Shown: piece by piece, positions 45,306 through 52,506 of the stretch
How the letters are laid out: each line of letters starts with the position of its first letter
Position numbering within the stretch: position 1 is the stretch's first letter
NCBI GenBank assembly: GCA_036821485.1
Contig: DAISJM010000008.1
Coordinates: forward strand, 32,205-96,204
Direction: 5' to 3'
Length of the DNA: 64,000 bases
Source: DAISJM01 sp036821485
GTDB taxonomy: Bacteria; Verrucomicrobiota; Kiritimatiellia; CAIQIC01; JAGNIJ01
Made by a program: the position numbers and the translations under genes
The notes under the pieces: generated by a model
Seen by the model: the letters and a program-made list of their open reading frames with translations, nothing else
Told to the model about the DNA's origin: nothing
Database searches by the model: none

Positions 45306-46007
45306 ATGCCCGTGGCGGATGACATCATAGTTGCGATGGAAGATGTGACGGTCGAGACGCGGCCCCCGTACGAAACGGGTCTTGCCGGGGCGTCGCTGGT
45401 GCTGCGGGCCGGTGCGCTGGCGATGGTGTACATCCCCGAGGGTTTTGCCTACACGCCGCTGGCGGACATGGTGCAGGGGTTGGTCGAGCCTGACGCGGGC
45501 GTGGTGCGGTATCGTGGCGAAGACTGGCATGCGATGGACCCCGCTCGGGCCGCGGCGCAGCGCGGCACCATCGGCCGCGTTTTTGACCAGCGCGGCTGGA
45601 TCAGCAATCTCGATGTGGATGAAAACATCACGCTGGCCTCGCGCCATCACACGCTGCGGCCGCTGCCGGAAATCGAGCAGGAAGCCCTTGCGCTGGCGCA
45701 GTCATTCGGGCTTCCGGAGCTTCCCCGCAGGCGGCCGGCGTTGCTGCGCCGGGCCGACCTTCGGCGCTGCGAGTGGGTGCGGGCGCTGATCGGCACACCG
45801 TCGCTGGTGGTGCTCGAGCATCCGACGCGCGATGTTTTTGCGGAAGCCATCCCGAAACTGGTGGCAGCCGTCCGTGCGGCGCGCGCGCGCGGCGCGGCGG
45901 TGATGTGGATTACGGGTGACCGGGCGTGCCGCGCGGTGGCGGACGAGGCCGGTGTGGAGCGTTATGAATTCAGGGAACTGAAGCTGGTTCCCCTGCAGGG
46001 AGAGTAG
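45306..46007 (+). CDS. MlaF-like ABC ATPase with all catalytic motifs lost
   Basis: A 233-aa protein that aligns by position with MlaF: a start strand, VEPDAGVVRYRGEDWHAMD after the P-loop site, and IGRVFDQRGWISNLDVDENI at the Q-loop. Yet Walker A (GPSGxGKTT) is replaced by IPEGFAYTP, the signature LSGG by LRRAD, Walker B with its catalytic Glu by VVLEHP, and the H-loop His is absent (ITGDR). The gene is open, in normal position between mlaE and mlaD, so it is probably expressed. It may be a structural partner, or dimerise with another ATPase. Confidence 0.8.
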   Translation: MPVADDIIVAMEDVTVETRPPYETGLAGASLVLRAGALAMVYIPEGFAYTPLADMVQGLVEPDAGVVRYRGEDWHAMDPARAAAQRGTIGRVFDQRGWISNLDVDENITLASRHHTLRPLPEIEQEALALAQSFGLPELPRRRPALLRRADLRRCEWVRALIGTPSLVVLEHPTRDVFAEAIPKLVAAVRAARARGAAVMWITGDRACRAVADEAGVERYEFRELKLVPLQGE

Positions 46008-46009
46008 CC

Positions 46010-46930
46010 ATGGCCAAACCATTCAAGTTCAGATACGTCAACCAGATCGCGGGCGGCCTCGTGCTGGTGGTTCTCGCGATCCTGCTCGTCAGCATCGTGG
46101 TCGCCGGCAAGGCCCAGGGTTGGTTTGAGCCGGTGACCTCGCTGAAGCTGACCTTTCCACCCGAAGGATCCTTCGATCTTCAGAACGGCGCGGACGTGGT
46201 TATTCTCGGCACCGTGGTGGGCGGGGTCGAGCGTATCGCGGTGAATGACGACGGCAGCATGTCGGCCCGCATCACGATCCGCGGCAAGTTTATCCGGTTC
46301 GTGCGCACGGACTCGCGCGCCGTGGTGAAGAAGAAGCTGGGATTGGCCGGCGATGCCTTCGTTGAAATCACCAAGGGCACCGGCGCTGAACTGCCGGAGG
46401 ACGCTTCGCTGGTCTGCACGAAGGACACCGAGATTACCGAGATGATTCAGCAGGCGGTCGACGAGGTCCGGACGAACACCATGCCGGCGATCCAGCAGGG
46501 GCAGCGCGCCATGGAGGAGTACACGAAGCTGGCCGAGGATATGCGCGATCCCAACGGCGAAGTGCAGAAGCTGCTCAAGAACATCAACTCGATTGTTGAG
46601 GGGCTCGAAAAGGGACAGGGCACCGCGGGCATGTTCCTGCGTGACGAGAAGATGGCCGCGCAGGTGGAGGATATGGTGGCGAAGTTGAACCGCACGATCG
46701 ACGATACCAGCAAGATCATTGCCGACATGCAGGATACGTCGGATATCGTCAAGAGCGAGGTCGAGGACCTGCCGGGCATCGTGGCGCAGGCCCAGCAGAC
46801 GCTGCGTGAAACCACGGTCCTGATGCAGGCCTTGGAGAAACACTGGCTGTTCAGAAAATACGTCGAGCAGCCGGACCAGACGCGGCGCATTCCGCCGTCC
46901 TCGGTCGCGGTCGGGGGAGGTGGGCCATGA
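46010..46930 (+). CDS. mlaD: MlaD-family (MCE domain) substrate-binding protein
   Basis: A 306-aa protein with one N-terminal helix (residues ~14-33, IAGGLVLVVLAILLVSIVVA), an MCE domain (LKLTFPPEGSFDLQNGADVVILGTVVGGVERI to GDAFVEITKGTG), then a long helical stretch with coiled-coil character up to the Pro-rich end. It holds lipids in the periplasm for MlaE. It starts 2 bp after the ATPase-like gene and overlaps the next lipoprotein gene by 4 bp. Confidence 0.92.
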   Translation: MAKPFKFRYVNQIAGGLVLVVLAILLVSIVVAGKAQGWFEPVTSLKLTFPPEGSFDLQNGADVVILGTVVGGVERIAVNDDGSMSARITIRGKFIRFVRTDSRAVVKKKLGLAGDAFVEITKGTGAELPEDASLVCTKDTEITEMIQQAVDEVRTNTMPAIQQGQRAMEEYTKLAEDMRDPNGEVQKLLKNINSIVEGLEKGQGTAGMFLRDEKMAAQVEDMVAKLNRTIDDTSKIIADMQDTSDIVKSEVEDLPGIVAQAQQTLRETTVLMQALEKHWLFRKYVEQPDQTRRIPPSSVAVGGGGP

Positions 46931-47895
46931 GAAGTGACAAGTGGCAAGTGACAAGTGGCAAGTGGTTGATCGCCTGTTGCGTACTGCTGGCGGCGGGTTG
47001 TTCCACCACGAAGCCCGCACGCGTGGTGAATCCGGAGATCGCGGCGTTTGCAGATCTCGCCCGTGATGCGTACGACAGGAGCGCGTTTGAGCAGTCTGCA
47101 CGGCTCTACGCGCGCGCGCTGGCCAAGGCGCGCGCAGCTGACGACGCCCTCGAGATCGGGAACAACGCGTACAACATGGCTGCGTGCCTGATCGCGCTCG
47201 AGCGATATAGCGAGGCGCGCGAACCGTTGCGCGAAGCGCGTCGCGAGTTCGAGCGGATCGGCACGGAGGTCAGCGCGGCAGAATTGCTTGATGCGAAGGC
47301 CGCGCGGCTGGAGGGCAAGCAGGACGAGGCACAGCAGATCGCCAACCAGGTGCTGGGCGAACTCAAGCCCGGCAAGAATCCCGCCTACCGCGCGCAGGCG
47401 ATGATTGTCCGCGCGCAGATTGCGTGCGACCGACGTGATGCGGATGCCGCACGCGCGGAGTTGTCGGCCGCGCAGAAGGAAATGAAGAAGCTGAAGAATC
47501 CGTACCTCGCCGCGGCGATCTTTGGGGTGAATGGGCGTATCGCGTTGATTGAAAAGGAACCGGCCAAGGCGGCCGCCGAGTTTGACAGCGAAGCGGACCT
47601 CTGCCGCGACGCGGGCAAGTATCGGGACATGGCGATGGCGCTCGGCCGGGCGGGGCAGGCGTATGCCGATGCGGACAACGCGGCGGCAGCGGCCGACCGT
47701 TTCCATCGTGCCGCGCGCAGCTTCTTTGCCCAGGGAGATGAATTGGCCTCGCTGAAGATGATTGAGTCCGCCCTCAAATCGGCGGAAAAGGCGGGCGACA
47801 AGGCCGCACTCCTGCGCACGACTTCGCTTTTCGAGGAGATCAAGAAGCAGATGGAGGCAAGCAAGCCTGCCGGTTCTGGGGAGGCAAAGCCCTGA
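46927..47895 (+). CDS. Lipoprotein with TPR-like repeats, Mla cluster
   Basis: A 322-aa protein with lipobox LAAGC (Cys25) and an Ala-rich helical body of about five TPR-like pairs. It is probably an outer- or inner-membrane-anchored periplasmic component of the Mla cluster, in the place where MlaC or MlaA-like partners often sit. The N-region of the signal peptide (RSDKWQVTSGKW) is encoded by five tandem heptanucleotides. It overlaps mlaD by ATGA. Confidence 0.75.
   Translation: MRSDKWQVTSGKWLIACCVLLAAGCSTTKPARVVNPEIAAFADLARDAYDRSAFEQSARLYARALAKARAADDALEIGNNAYNMAACLIALERYSEAREPLREARREFERIGTEVSAAELLDAKAARLEGKQDEAQQIANQVLGELKPGKNPAYRAQAMIVRAQIACDRRDADAARAELSAAQKEMKKLKNPYLAAAIFGVNGRIALIEKEPAKAAAEFDSEADLCRDAGKYRDMAMALGRAGQAYADADNAAAAADRFHRAARSFFAQGDELASLKMIESALKSAEKAGDKAALLRTTSLFEEIKKQMEASKPAGSGEAKP
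46932..46966 (+). repeat. Heptanucleotide array inside a gene start (5 units)
   Basis: AAGTGAC, AAGTGGC, AAGTGAC, AAGTGGC, AAGTGGT, starting at base 6 of the lipoprotein gene and encoding its signal-peptide N-region. Confidence 0.85.
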
Positions 47896-47953
47896 GTTGC
47901 CGGTGGATGGTGAATAGGACGGGGGCGGTGGACGTCCATCACGGTGGGCAGAT

Positions 47954-47982
47954 TTGATTTTGGCCCCCTGCTTCGGTACGAT
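47954..47982 (+). promoter_or_regulatory. sigma70-type promoter before the SH3 protein gene
   Basis: TTGATT (47954-47959), 17-bp spacer, TACGAT (47977-47982), 40 bp before the ATG at 48023 with AAGGAGG in between. It may drive the genes from 48023 to 54110. Confidence 0.55.
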
Positions 47983-48022
47983 GAAGTGCGGTTTTGGTTG
48001 ATAGAACAAGGAGGATACGCAG

Positions 48023-48511
48023 ATGTTGAGCAGACGATGTCTGGCAGCCTTCGCGCTGATGATGGTCGCGGCCCTGGCCTTCGCAGCGGCGCCGACCACG
48101 ATGAGCGTGCAGGTCAAGAACGGTCAGTTGAGGGCGACGCCCTCGTTCCTGGGAAAGATCGTTGCGCCCGTGGTCTATGGTGCGCAGGTCCAGGTCCTCG
48201 AGACCCAAGGCGAGTGGAACAAGGTGTCGGGTGCCGGAGCGACGGGCTGGATTCACAACTCCGCGCTTTCCCGCAAGAAGATCGTCATGAACGCGGGGCA
48301 GCAGACCGCCCAGACGGGCGCGTCGAGCGATGAGCTCGCGCTCGCAGGCAAGGGATTCAACTCGGACATCGAGTCCCAGTTCAAGAATGGGAACAAGAAC
48401 GTGGACTACACTTGGGTCGACAAGATGGAGAAGATCAAGGTGAGTCCCGAGGAGGTCGTGGCCTTCCTCAAAGATGGTGGCGTCAAACCCGTGGAAGGGG
48501 GTGCGCCATGA
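48023..48511 (+). CDS. Secreted bacterial SH3-domain protein
   Basis: A 162-aa protein: signal peptide MLSRRCLAAFALMMVAALAF, SH3b-type domain from about residue 28 to 85 (VKNGQLRATPSFLGKIVA, GAQVQVLETQGEWNKVSG, TGWIHNSALS), and a short helical C-terminus. SH3b domains bind cell-wall or protein ligands in the periplasm. Translation is coupled to the M48 protease gene by an ATGA overlap. Confidence 0.85.
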   Translation: MLSRRCLAAFALMMVAALAFAAAPTTMSVQVKNGQLRATPSFLGKIVAPVVYGAQVQVLETQGEWNKVSGAGATGWIHNSALSRKKIVMNAGQQTAQTGASSDELALAGKGFNSDIESQFKNGNKNVDYTWVDKMEKIKVSPEEVVAFLKDGGVKPVEGGAP

Positions 48512-49428
48512 GGAGTGACGAGTTTCACGTGACAAGTTTCAAGTTGGTGGGAGCGGTGTTGCTGATGGCGCTGGCCGTTGGCTGTTCCACGGTTACGCAG
48601 CTCGGAACGAGCATCGGGGTGGCGACGGGAAAGATGACGCCGGAGCAGGCGGAGTCGATCAACAAGAGCGCCGCCGCCGTGGAGAAGACCTTTCAGGATA
48701 TCACGCCCGAGCAGGAGTATTACATCGGGCGCGCCGTGGCGGCCACGGTGCTGGGCGCCTACAAGCCGTTCGACAAGGATACGGCAAACGCCTACCTGAA
48801 CGAGTTGGGCCAGACGCTGGCCATGGCGTCGGATAAGCCCGAGACGTTTGGCGGCTATCACTTCCTCGTGCTGGACACGGATGAGATCAATGCATTTGCC
48901 GCACCCGGCGGGTTGATCCTGGTGTCGCGCGGCATGATTCGCTGCTGCAAGAGCGAAGATGCGCTCGCTGCGGTGCTGGCGCATGAAATCGGCCACGTGC
49001 AGAACGAACACGGTTTGCGCGCGATCAAGAAGGGCCGGTTGACGAGTGCGTTGACCGTGCTCGCGATGGAGAGCGCCAAGAATCTGGCGGGCAACGATCT
49101 CGCCGAGGTCACCAAGGCGTTTGAGGGCAGCATTTCCGACATCACCGGCACGATGATGAACAGCGGCTATGCGCGCAATCTCGAGCGGGATGCCGATGCC
49201 GCGGCGGTCACCATCATGAAGCGCGTCGGCTACAACCCGGAAGCGCTTGTCGAGATGCTGGAGGAGATGCAGAAGAACTGGAAGCCTGACGGTCCCGGTT
49301 TTGCCAAGACGCATCCCACGCCCGAGTCGCGCATTGCCGACATCAAGAAGATGATCACCAATGCCGCGCCCGTGGCGAAGCCGGCGGAGCGCCAGAAGCG
49401 CTTTGCGTCGGCGGCTGGAAGCCTCTGA
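48508..49428 (+). CDS. M48-family metalloprotease lipoprotein
   Basis: A 306-aa protein with lipobox AVGC (Cys26) and a zinc protease domain: HEIGH at residues 159-163 and third ligand Glu in NLERDADA (about residue 216). It resembles BepA/LoiP-type periplasmic proteases that check outer-membrane proteins. The signal-peptide N-region (RSDEFHVTSFKLV) is encoded by five heptanucleotides, exactly as in the Mla-cluster lipoprotein. It overlaps the SH3 gene, so the SH3 protein may be its partner. Confidence 0.88.
   Translation: MRSDEFHVTSFKLVGAVLLMALAVGCSTVTQLGTSIGVATGKMTPEQAESINKSAAAVEKTFQDITPEQEYYIGRAVAATVLGAYKPFDKDTANAYLNELGQTLAMASDKPETFGGYHFLVLDTDEINAFAAPGGLILVSRGMIRCCKSEDALAAVLAHEIGHVQNEHGLRAIKKGRLTSALTVLAMESAKNLAGNDLAEVTKAFEGSISDITGTMMNSGYARNLERDADAAAVTIMKRVGYNPEALVEMLEEMQKNWKPDGPGFAKTHPTPESRIADIKKMITNAAPVAKPAERQKRFASAAGSL
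48513..48547 (+). repeat. Heptanucleotide array inside a gene start (5 units)
   Basis: GAGTGAC, GAGTTTC, ACGTGAC, AAGTTTC, AAGTTGG, starting at base 6 of the M48 gene, the same offset and unit number as at 46932. Confidence 0.85.
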
Positions 49429-49478
49429 GCGGGCAGAAGCCTGTTCTAACGTGATTAGCACCGGGCGCCGAAGCTGCG

Positions 49479-49520
49479 GAATTTCGAAGAACGAAGTTCG
49501 GCATTCGGCGTCTGGTGTTT
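49479..49520 (+). repeat. Degenerate heptanucleotide array (6 units) ending at the cyclase start
   Basis: GAATTTC, GAAGAAC, GAAGTTC, GGCATTC, GGCGTCT, GGTGTTT. It overlaps a GTG candidate start (49515) and ends seven bases before the ATG at 49527. Confidence 0.7.
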
Positions 49521-49526
49521 TGGACC

Positions 49527-51653
49527 ATGATCAAGAAACTGCTTAAGGGCATGTGCGTGGGGTTGGCTGCGGCGGGCATTCTGCTCGGTCTGTGGTTGGC
49601 CGGCAGGCTGGACACGCTGGAGTATGGGACATGGTCGCTTCGCGTGCGCGCGTTTGCCCGGCCCACGATCGCGACACCGCAGATCAAGGTAATCCTGCTC
49701 GACCAGTACAGCCTCGACTGGGGCAAGAGCGAGAGCAGTTGGTCCTGGCCGTGGCCGCGCGAGGTGTACGGGGCAGTGCTCGATTTTCTGAAGCGGGGCG
49801 GTGCCCGTTCGGTCGCCTTTGATGTGCTCTACACGGAACCTTCTGTCTACCTCGCATCCGATGATGAGGCGCTCGGCGCGGGCATTGGCCGCGGGCCTCC
49901 GTTTGTGGGGGCGGTGTTCCTGGGTTCGAAATCGGGCGATGCAGAAACGTGGCCGGAAGGGTTGCCGAGCAAGGCCCCGGTTTTCCAAGGTTTGGAAAAC
50001 TGGCTGGCCTCGGCGCGCACGAAGGATGTTGTCGCGCCGCTGGCCGCATTCCCGATTCCTGAAGTCGCCACCAACGTTACGCTGCTTGGCAATGTGAGCG
50101 ATCAGCCGGATGAGGACGGCGTATTTCGCCGCGCGGCCATGTTCCGTGTTTTCGATGGGACGGCCGTTCCGTCACTCGGTTTGGCGGCGTGGTTTGCTGC
50201 GGCAGATGGGGAAGCGGCGAAGGTTCGGATCGAGAAGGGCTGGTTGTGGATCGGTGATACGAAGGTGCCGATCGATGACGCGGGTCGCGCGATTCTTCAC
50301 TTCGTGGGCAAATCCGGCACGCACGAGACGTTCACGGCGGCGTCGGTGATTCAGTCGGAACTTCAGCTCCAGAGTGGCGAGGCGCCGACGGTGGATCCGA
50401 AGGTGTTCAAGGATGCGTACGTGCTATTCGGATTCAGCGCGCCGGGGTTGATGGATCTCCGGCCGACGCCGGTAAGCAAGGTGTATCCCGGGGTCGAGAT
50501 TCACGCGACGATGCTGGACAACCTGCTGACACGTCTGTTCCTGCGCGATACACCGGTGGTGGTGGTGATTCTAGCGACGCTGTTGCTGTCGATGCTGGGC
50601 GGCATCGCGGTGACGTTGTCGCGCAAGGCGTGGCAGAGTGTGGTCTGGTTCGCCGTGTTTCTGCCCGTGCCGGCGGCGCTCGGGTTCTTCCTGTATGGCC
50701 GCGGCTACTGGTGGCCGGTCGTGGTGGACGAACTCGCCGTGGCGGTGGCGCTGGTGGGGGCGGTGGTGGTGAACTACGCCACGGAGGGGCGCCAGAAAGC
50801 GTTCATCAAGAATGCGTTCAAGTTTTACGTCGGTCCGGAAGTGATCGAACAGATGATTTCCGATCCATCGCGCCTGAAACTTGGCGGCGAAAAGAGGGAA
50901 CTGACGCTGTTCTTCTCCGACATCGAAAAGTTCTCGTCGTTTTCCGAGCGACTCGACCCGGAGACGCTGACAGGCCTGCTGAACGACTACCTTTCCGAGA
51001 TGGGTGATGTCATCAAGCAGGAGGGCGGGTATCTAGACAAGTACATTGGCGATGCGATCGTCGCGTTCTGGAATGCGCCGTTGCCGCAGGCAGACCATGC
51101 GGCCCGGGCGTGCCGCGCGGCGATTCGATGCCAGCGGCGGCTGGATGAGAAGAGGCCCGAGTTCGAGGCGCGCACGGGTGCAGTGGTGAAGACGCGCATC
51201 GGTTTGAACACGGGCGAGGTGACCGTGGGCAACATGGGCTCGCGCGACCGGTTCAATTACACCGTGCTGGGCGACGCCGCCAACCTGGCCTCGCGATTGG
51301 AAGGTGCGAACAAGGCCTTCGGCACCTATCTCATGATTTCGGAATCGACGTGGAAGCAGGCGGCGGGCGAGGTCATAGGTCGCGAGCTTGGACAGTTGCG
51401 CGTGGTCGGCCGCAAGAGCGCGGTGCGCGTGTACCAGGTCATGGGGTTGCGCGGTGAACCCCTGCCTGCGGTTGTCGAGCCGTTCGAGCGCGGGTTGGCC
51501 CTGTGCTACGCGGGCAAATGGGCCGAGGCATTGGCTGTTTTCGAGACGCTGCCGGACGATGCCGCATCGCGGACGTACGCGGGACGTTGCCGCGCATTGG
51601 TGAAGGATCCTGAGGGAACGTGGGATGGCATCTGGAATCTGACCGAAAAGTGA
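49527..51653 (+). CDS. CHASE2-domain class III adenylate cyclase
   Basis: 708 aa. One N-terminal helix, a periplasmic CHASE2 sensor (about residues 45-330), three helices (about 340-420), then a class III cyclase domain. Metal Asp465 (FFSDIEKFS) and Asp509 (YIGDAIVAFW) and the ATP-selecting Lys505 are present, as is GDAANLASRLE. It should make cAMP inside the cell in response to an outside cue. The start is ATG 49527 or GTG 49515, both without a clear ribosome site and touching a heptad array. The next gene begins 7 bp after the stop. A TTCCAA-N3-TTGGAA palindrome lies within codons ~153-157. Confidence 0.9.
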   Translation: MIKKLLKGMCVGLAAAGILLGLWLAGRLDTLEYGTWSLRVRAFARPTIATPQIKVILLDQYSLDWGKSESSWSWPWPREVYGAVLDFLKRGGARSVAFDVLYTEPSVYLASDDEALGAGIGRGPPFVGAVFLGSKSGDAETWPEGLPSKAPVFQGLENWLASARTKDVVAPLAAFPIPEVATNVTLLGNVSDQPDEDGVFRRAAMFRVFDGTAVPSLGLAAWFAAADGEAAKVRIEKGWLWIGDTKVPIDDAGRAILHFVGKSGTHETFTAASVIQSELQLQSGEAPTVDPKVFKDAYVLFGFSAPGLMDLRPTPVSKVYPGVEIHATMLDNLLTRLFLRDTPVVVVILATLLLSMLGGIAVTLSRKAWQSVVWFAVFLPVPAALGFFLYGRGYWWPVVVDELAVAVALVGAVVVNYATEGRQKAFIKNAFKFYVGPEVIEQMISDPSRLKLGGEKRELTLFFSDIEKFSSFSERLDPETLTGLLNDYLSEMGDVIKQEGGYLDKYIGDAIVAFWNAPLPQADHAARACRAAIRCQRRLDEKRPEFEARTGAVVKTRIGLNTGEVTVGNMGSRDRFNYTVLGDAANLASRLEGANKAFGTYLMISESTWKQAAGEVIGRELGQLRVVGRKSAVRVYQVMGLRGEPLPAVVEPFERGLALCYAGKWAEALAVFETLPDDAASRTYAGRCRALVKDPEGTWDGIWNLTEK
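49983..49997. repeat. Palindrome TTCCAA-GGT-TTGGAA (copy 4) inside the cyclase gene
   Basis: The same core as at 43675, extended by TT/AA on each side (TTTTCC...GGAAAA). Read in frame it encodes part of VFQGLENW in the CHASE2 region. Confidence 0.75.
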
Positions 51654-51660
51654 GAGCCGA

Positions 51661-52506
51661 ATGAAGATAATCCTGGGTGGTGTTCGAGGGACCAGCACGG
51701 TGGCGCAGCCGGAGTTCATGGGTTACGGCGGCGAGACCACGTCGGTGCTCGTCGAGGGAAATGCGGGCGCGCGCATCATCATCGACGCCGGAACAGGCAT
51801 CGGCCGGCTGGCGCAGAGGATCGAGAAAGAGACACCGCTCCCTCCCGTGCTGATGTTGATCACGCACTATCATCTCGATCACATCATAGGCCTGCCGTCG
51901 TTCTCGCTGTTGTACCGGAAGGGCAGCATTGTGCACGTAGCGACGCCGCGGCGCGAGGGCCGTTCGGCCGAGCAGGTCTTGCCGCAGGTCATGGCGCAGC
52001 CGTACTGGCCGGTGCAGATGGATGACGTGATGGCCAGTATCCAATTTGTGGATTGGCAGGATGCATCGTCAGCCGCCCCGTACGTCTTCGGCGGACTCGA
52101 GGTCCGCTGGTGTCCGGTGCATCATCCGGGTGGTTGCACGGCCTACCGCATCGATGAACCGTCGACGGGAAAATCTTTCGTGTTTGCGACAGACGTGGAG
52201 TGGCAGCAGTCATCGCCGCAGGAGAAGGCCGCCTTCCGAAGCCTTTGCATGGAGCCCGGGGGCCCGGACCTGCTGGTATTCGACGGACAGTTCGGCCGCG
52301 TCGACTACGAGCGATTCAAGGGGTGGGGGCACAGCACGTGGGAAGATGCCGAGGACGTGGCGCGCGAGGTGAAGGCGCGACGGTTGCTGGTGACCCATCA
52401 TGCTCCGCAAAGCGACGATGCGTGTCTCAACAAACTTGAACAGTCGGTAACGGCTGCCATGGCGGGCGCGGGTCTTGCACGTGGCGGCATGGAGGTCGTG
52501 CTGTGA
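51661..52506 (+). CDS. Metallo-beta-lactamase-fold hydrolase (class II cAMP phosphodiesterase-like group)
   Basis: A 281-aa MBL-fold enzyme. The HxHxDH motif is His69, His71, Asp73, His74 (ITHYHLDHI), and later His and Asp ligands are in VHHPGG and FATDVE. The opening GGVRGTSTV...YGGETTSVLVE belongs to the group often annotated as class II cAMP phosphodiesterase-like. Lying between a cyclase and a cyclic-nucleotide-binding channel, hydrolysis of the cyclic nucleotide is a fair guess, not proven. The stop overlaps the GTG of the channel gene. Confidence 0.8.
   Translation: MKIILGGVRGTSTVAQPEFMGYGGETTSVLVEGNAGARIIIDAGTGIGRLAQRIEKETPLPPVLMLITHYHLDHIIGLPSFSLLYRKGSIVHVATPRREGRSAEQVLPQVMAQPYWPVQMDDVMASIQFVDWQDASSAAPYVFGGLEVRWCPVHHPGGCTAYRIDEPSTGKSFVFATDVEWQQSSPQEKAAFRSLCMEPGGPDLLVFDGQFGRVDYERFKGWGHSTWEDAEDVAREVKARRLLVTHHAPQSDDACLNKLEQSVTAAMAGAGLARGGMEVVL

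Noticed and set aside
45306..46007. Frameshift as the cause of the missing ATPase motifs
   Set aside because: The flanking alignment to MlaF stays in one frame throughout, and other frames do not give a P-loop at the expected place.
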